NCBI GenBank assembly: GCA_937893145.1
Contig: CALBJW010000001.1
Span: 1 to 7,656 of the forward strand
Direction: 5' to 3'
DNA length: 7,656 nucleotides
DNA from: an uncultured Prevotellaceae bacterium
Lineage (GTDB): Bacteria > Bacteroidota > Bacteroidia > Bacteroidales > Bacteroidaceae
The notes under the pieces are model-generated. The model was not told the DNA's origin. It worked only from the letters and a program-made list of their open reading frames with translations, and did no database searches. How positions within the stretch are numbered: position 1 is the stretch's first letter; each line of letters begins with the position of its first letter. Positions 6,424 through 7,656 of this stretch are shown one piece after another. A program made the position numbers and the translations under genes.

Positions 6424-6426
6424 TTT

Positions 6427-6448
6427 AAAAGCATTTTTTCATGCTTTT
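6427..6448. terminator. A/T-rich hairpin between the lysis cassette and the restriction operon
   Basis: AAAAGCAT (6427-6434), a 6-base loop and ATGCTTTT (6441-6448) give a perfect 8-bp stem ending in T runs on both strands. It lies after the main lysis-cassette terminator and before the restriction promoter, as a backup or bidirectional terminator. Confidence 0.5.
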
Positions 6449-6495
6449 CCCCTTTTGAAGAACTATAGACATGGGTACAATGGTGGAAGCAAACA

Positions 6496-6527
6496 CAAAA
6501 ATGCAGAACTCTCATCGAGTCCTGCAT
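6496..6527 (-). terminator. Strong terminator of the lysis cassette overlapping the last stop codon
   Basis: The minus strand forms ATGCAGGACTC, loop GATGA, GAGTTCTGCAT (11-bp stem, one G.U wobble), then five T residues (stem 6527-6501, T tract to about 6497). The TGA stop of the spanin-like gene lies in the loop, so the last codons of that gene build the left arm. Confidence 0.8.
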
Positions 6528-6964
6528 CGTGTTATTAGGAACAAAAGTATTAGTGCTATGATAAGCAAGAAGATAAGGTTGGGGTTCAGTTTAGGTGGCA
6601 CTCTTACAGGGTGGATTACCTCTTGTGCCTTTGAACTGATGCTATCCACCTCGCACCGTTTCCGCACTTTGTTGTCGTTGTTTGAAAGCACTCCGTTGGT
6701 GATACTGATGTGCTTCAAAAGAGAATGTCGGGGTGAAGTGTGTAGTGTGGAGTCAGAGCGGACAGTCTGTGCAGTATCAAGAAACCACACATCAAGCTTA
6801 TCAAAAGCAAGATTGAGTTCATGATGAAGAGAGTCTTGATAGTCAAGAGTGTGTACCACAGCTTCATGCCGTTCTGTCTCAACTGCCTTTGTCGTTCTGC
6901 AACTTGCCAGAAGCATAAGGGCGATGGCAAGAATGAAGAGTAGGATTGATTCATACTTTCTCAT
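6512..6964 (-). CDS. Small lipoprotein with C-terminal membrane helix; unimolecular spanin-like
   Basis: 150 aa. The N terminus is a lipoprotein signal: basic MRK, hydrophobic residues 8-20 and lipobox L19-A20-S21-C22, so the mature protein starts at C22. The hydrophilic middle (25-125) includes a probable helical stretch. Residues 129-145 (NLIFLLIIALILLFLIT) form a membrane helix followed by a basic tail. A lipid anchor at one end and a membrane helix at the other is the layout of phage unimolecular spanins (T1 gp11 type), which join outer and inner membranes and fuse them at the end of lysis. It begins 15 nt after the amidase stop, as expected in a lysis cassette. Role assigned by architecture and context only. 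Alternative: a lipoprotein of a chromosomal amidase cluster. Confidence 0.75.
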   Translation of the reverse strand: MRKYESILLFILAIALMLLASCRTTKAVETERHEAVVHTLDYQDSLHHELNLAFDKLDVWFLDTAQTVRSDSTLHTSPRHSLLKHISITNGVLSNNDNKVRKRCEVDSISSKAQEVIHPVRVPPKLNPNLIFLLIIALILLFLITRCRTR

Positions 6965-6979
6965 GGTTTGGATTTTGGG

Positions 6980-7387
6980 TTAAAGGTTAGAGTATTCGCT
7001 TGCAACATCAAAGCATGGGCAAGGCTTGTTGCTGAACTGGTTGTGTCCTGCCACCTTTGCGTGTGGATAGGCTGCTCGGAGTTCTGCGATGAGACTCTGC
7101 ATCGTGTCCTTCTGCTCTGGTGTGCGAGTGTCACGAGGTCTGCCCTGTTCATCAAGTCCACCCTCGTAGCAGATGGCGATAGAGTCGAAGTTATGTCCTA
7201 CGGTGTGTGCACCTGGTTGTGCTTCTGGTCTGCCCACCTCAATCGTTCCGTCTCTACGGATGACATAGTGGTAGCCTATCTGCTTCCATCCCTTTGCCTT
7301 GTGCCAAGCATCAATCTGCTTCGCGCTGCTCGTCTGGTTCGGTTTGACCGCCGAGCAATGGATAATGATGAAATTGATTTGTCGCAT
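6980..7387 (-). CDS. N-acetylmuramoyl-L-alanine amidase (Amidase_2, T7-lysozyme type; endolysin)
   Basis: 135 aa, a complete single-domain Amidase_2/PGRP-fold enzyme that cuts the bond between N-acetylmuramic acid and L-alanine in peptidoglycan. By comparison with T7 lysozyme the zinc ligands are H10 (in INFIIIHCSA), H115 (in AGHNQF) and C123 (in NKPCPCFD), with catalytic partners Y39 (in GYHYVIRRDGT) and K121. All are present, so it should be active. It has no signal peptide, which fits release through a holin. The ATG at 7387 gives the normal family N terminus (MRQINFIIIHC). It overlaps the preceding holin-like frame by 77 nt and is followed 15 nt later by the spanin-like gene. In Bacteroidales such amidases occur both in phages and in chromosomal clusters. 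Confidence 0.93.
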   Translation of the reverse strand: MRQINFIIIHCSAVKPNQTSSAKQIDAWHKAKGWKQIGYHYVIRRDGTIEVGRPEAQPGAHTVGHNFDSIAICYEGGLDEQGRPRDTRTPEQKDTMQSLIAELRAAYPHAKVAGHNQFSNKPCPCFDVASEYSNL

Positions 7388-7595
7388 AGTGATTAGTGTG
7401 TCGGTTTACGATTGATGACACTCCAAAGAGTGAAGTGGTCACCAAGAGGAATTGAGCCACAAGGTATAGATTTGCTTCGGTCAAATCACCGAGCGGCGGT
7501 ACGATGAATCCAGCTAAAGCAAAAGCGACTGCTGCAACAAACGATGCCACAGCAATCGCTCCCTGTACTGTTAGCTTACGCTTGGAATTTCTCAT
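7311..7595 (-). CDS. Holin-like two-helix membrane protein
   Basis: 94 aa from the ATG at 7595. A GTG at 7613 would give 100 aa. The basic N terminus MRNSKRK is followed by helix 1 (from about TVQGAIAVASFV to FALAGFIVPP), a short PLGDLTEAN loop, and helix 2 (LYLVAQFLLVTTSLFGVSSIV), then a hydrophilic His/Gln/Glu-rich tail. Small basic two-helix proteins directly upstream of an amidase are typical phage holins, which open the inner membrane so the endolysin reaches the wall. The last ~25 codons overlap the amidase gene in another frame. That tail may be a by-product if the true end lies near 7390 or a frameshift has occurred. The holin call rests on topology and position. Confidence 0.72.
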   Translation of the reverse strand: MRNSKRKLTVQGAIAVASFVAAVAFALAGFIVPPLGDLTEANLYLVAQFLLVTTSLFGVSSIVNRHTNHYATNQFHHYPLLGGQTEPDEQREAD

Positions 7596-7621
7596 ACGCT
7601 GCGCTTGTCCCACATCCTACT

Positions 7622-7644
7622 CCCCTCCCTTTTAATGGGAGGGG
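7622..7644. repeat. GC-rich inverted repeat upstream of the holin-like gene
   Basis: CCCCTCCC (7622-7629), loop TTTTAAT, GGGAGGGG (7637-7644) is a perfect 8-bp inverted repeat. On the minus strand its 3' arm contains the purine-rich stretch preceding the candidate start codons at 7615-7595, so it could mask a ribosome-binding region. It could also simply be a terminator for an upstream gene. Confidence 0.6.
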
Positions 7645-7656
7645 GCAGGGGGAGGG
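7637..7656 (+). other. G-quadruplex-type motif at the window edge
   Basis: GGGAGGGGGCAGGGGGAGGG contains four runs of at least three G separated by 1-2 bases, which matches the standard quadruplex pattern. It shares its first eight bases with the inverted repeat and may continue outside the window. Confidence 0.55.

Noticed and set aside
6338..6824. Plus-strand frames in and beyond the region upstream of the XRE gene
   Set aside because: They cross the promoter, terminators and the spanin-like gene, with no domain or convincing promoter.
6961..7396. Frames overlapping the amidase on both strands (7161-6961 minus, 6968-7396 plus)
   Set aside because: The amidase frame has all zinc and catalytic residues; the others are shadows of it.
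7596..7656. End of an upstream gene whose TGA overlaps the holin-like ATG
   Set aside because: The frame is open to the window edge, but it translates to Pro-rich low-complexity sequence from the G/C-rich repeat, so a coding call is not supported.

Overview
The window looks like Bacteroidales DNA (Bacteroides/Prevotella-like). The reasons are several promoter-like sites of the Bacteroidota form TAnnTTTG, A/T-rich leaders without a clear Shine-Dalgarno, an amidase of the kind common in that order, and a DUF2357/MrcB_N restriction pair of the kind seen in gut Bacteroidota. The genus is an inference. Every supported gene is on the minus strand, so the logical order runs from high to low coordinates.

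Right part (about 7656-6500): a compact lysis-type cassette. It holds a two-helix holin-like protein, a T7-lysozyme-type N-acetylmuramoyl-L-alanine amidase, and a small lipoprotein with a C-terminal membrane helix, which is the architecture of a unimolecular spanin. It closes with a strong hairpin terminator whose loop contains the last stop codon. This suggests a prophage or prophage remnant, although similar amidase clusters also occur in Bacteroidales chromosomes.

Centre (about 6425-1586): a four-gene operon with 6-19 nt gaps, read as a Type IV (McrBC-like) restriction/defence system. Its genes are a 72-aa XRE protein resembling restriction-modification controller (C) proteins; a free-standing 95-aa protein resembling a tyrosine-recombinase SAM-like/core-binding domain; a 613-aa McrB-type protein (MrcB_N sensor, acidic linker, AAA+ NTPase); and a 773-aa McrC-type protein (DUF2357, PD-(D/E)XK nuclease, C-terminal extension). 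Upstream are a TAnnTTTG promoter, a short palindrome and a pair of 13-bp direct repeats. No methyltransferase is visible. Inferred scheme: the XRE protein sets the expression level, MrcB_N (perhaps with the small protein) recognises the target, the AAA+ ring moves along it and the McrC-like nuclease cuts.

Left part (about 1560-1): an orphan antitoxin-like gene with its own promoter and terminator. Its reading frame resumes for 14 codons after the stop and ends just before the terminator. Next is the start of a gene for an unusual protein with an N-terminal HNH zinc-nuclease domain, one transmembrane helix, and tandem 27-aa SAP-like repeats that run off the window.

There is no tRNA, rRNA, CRISPR array or insertion sequence that I can support, and no gene-free stretch longer than about 180 bases.
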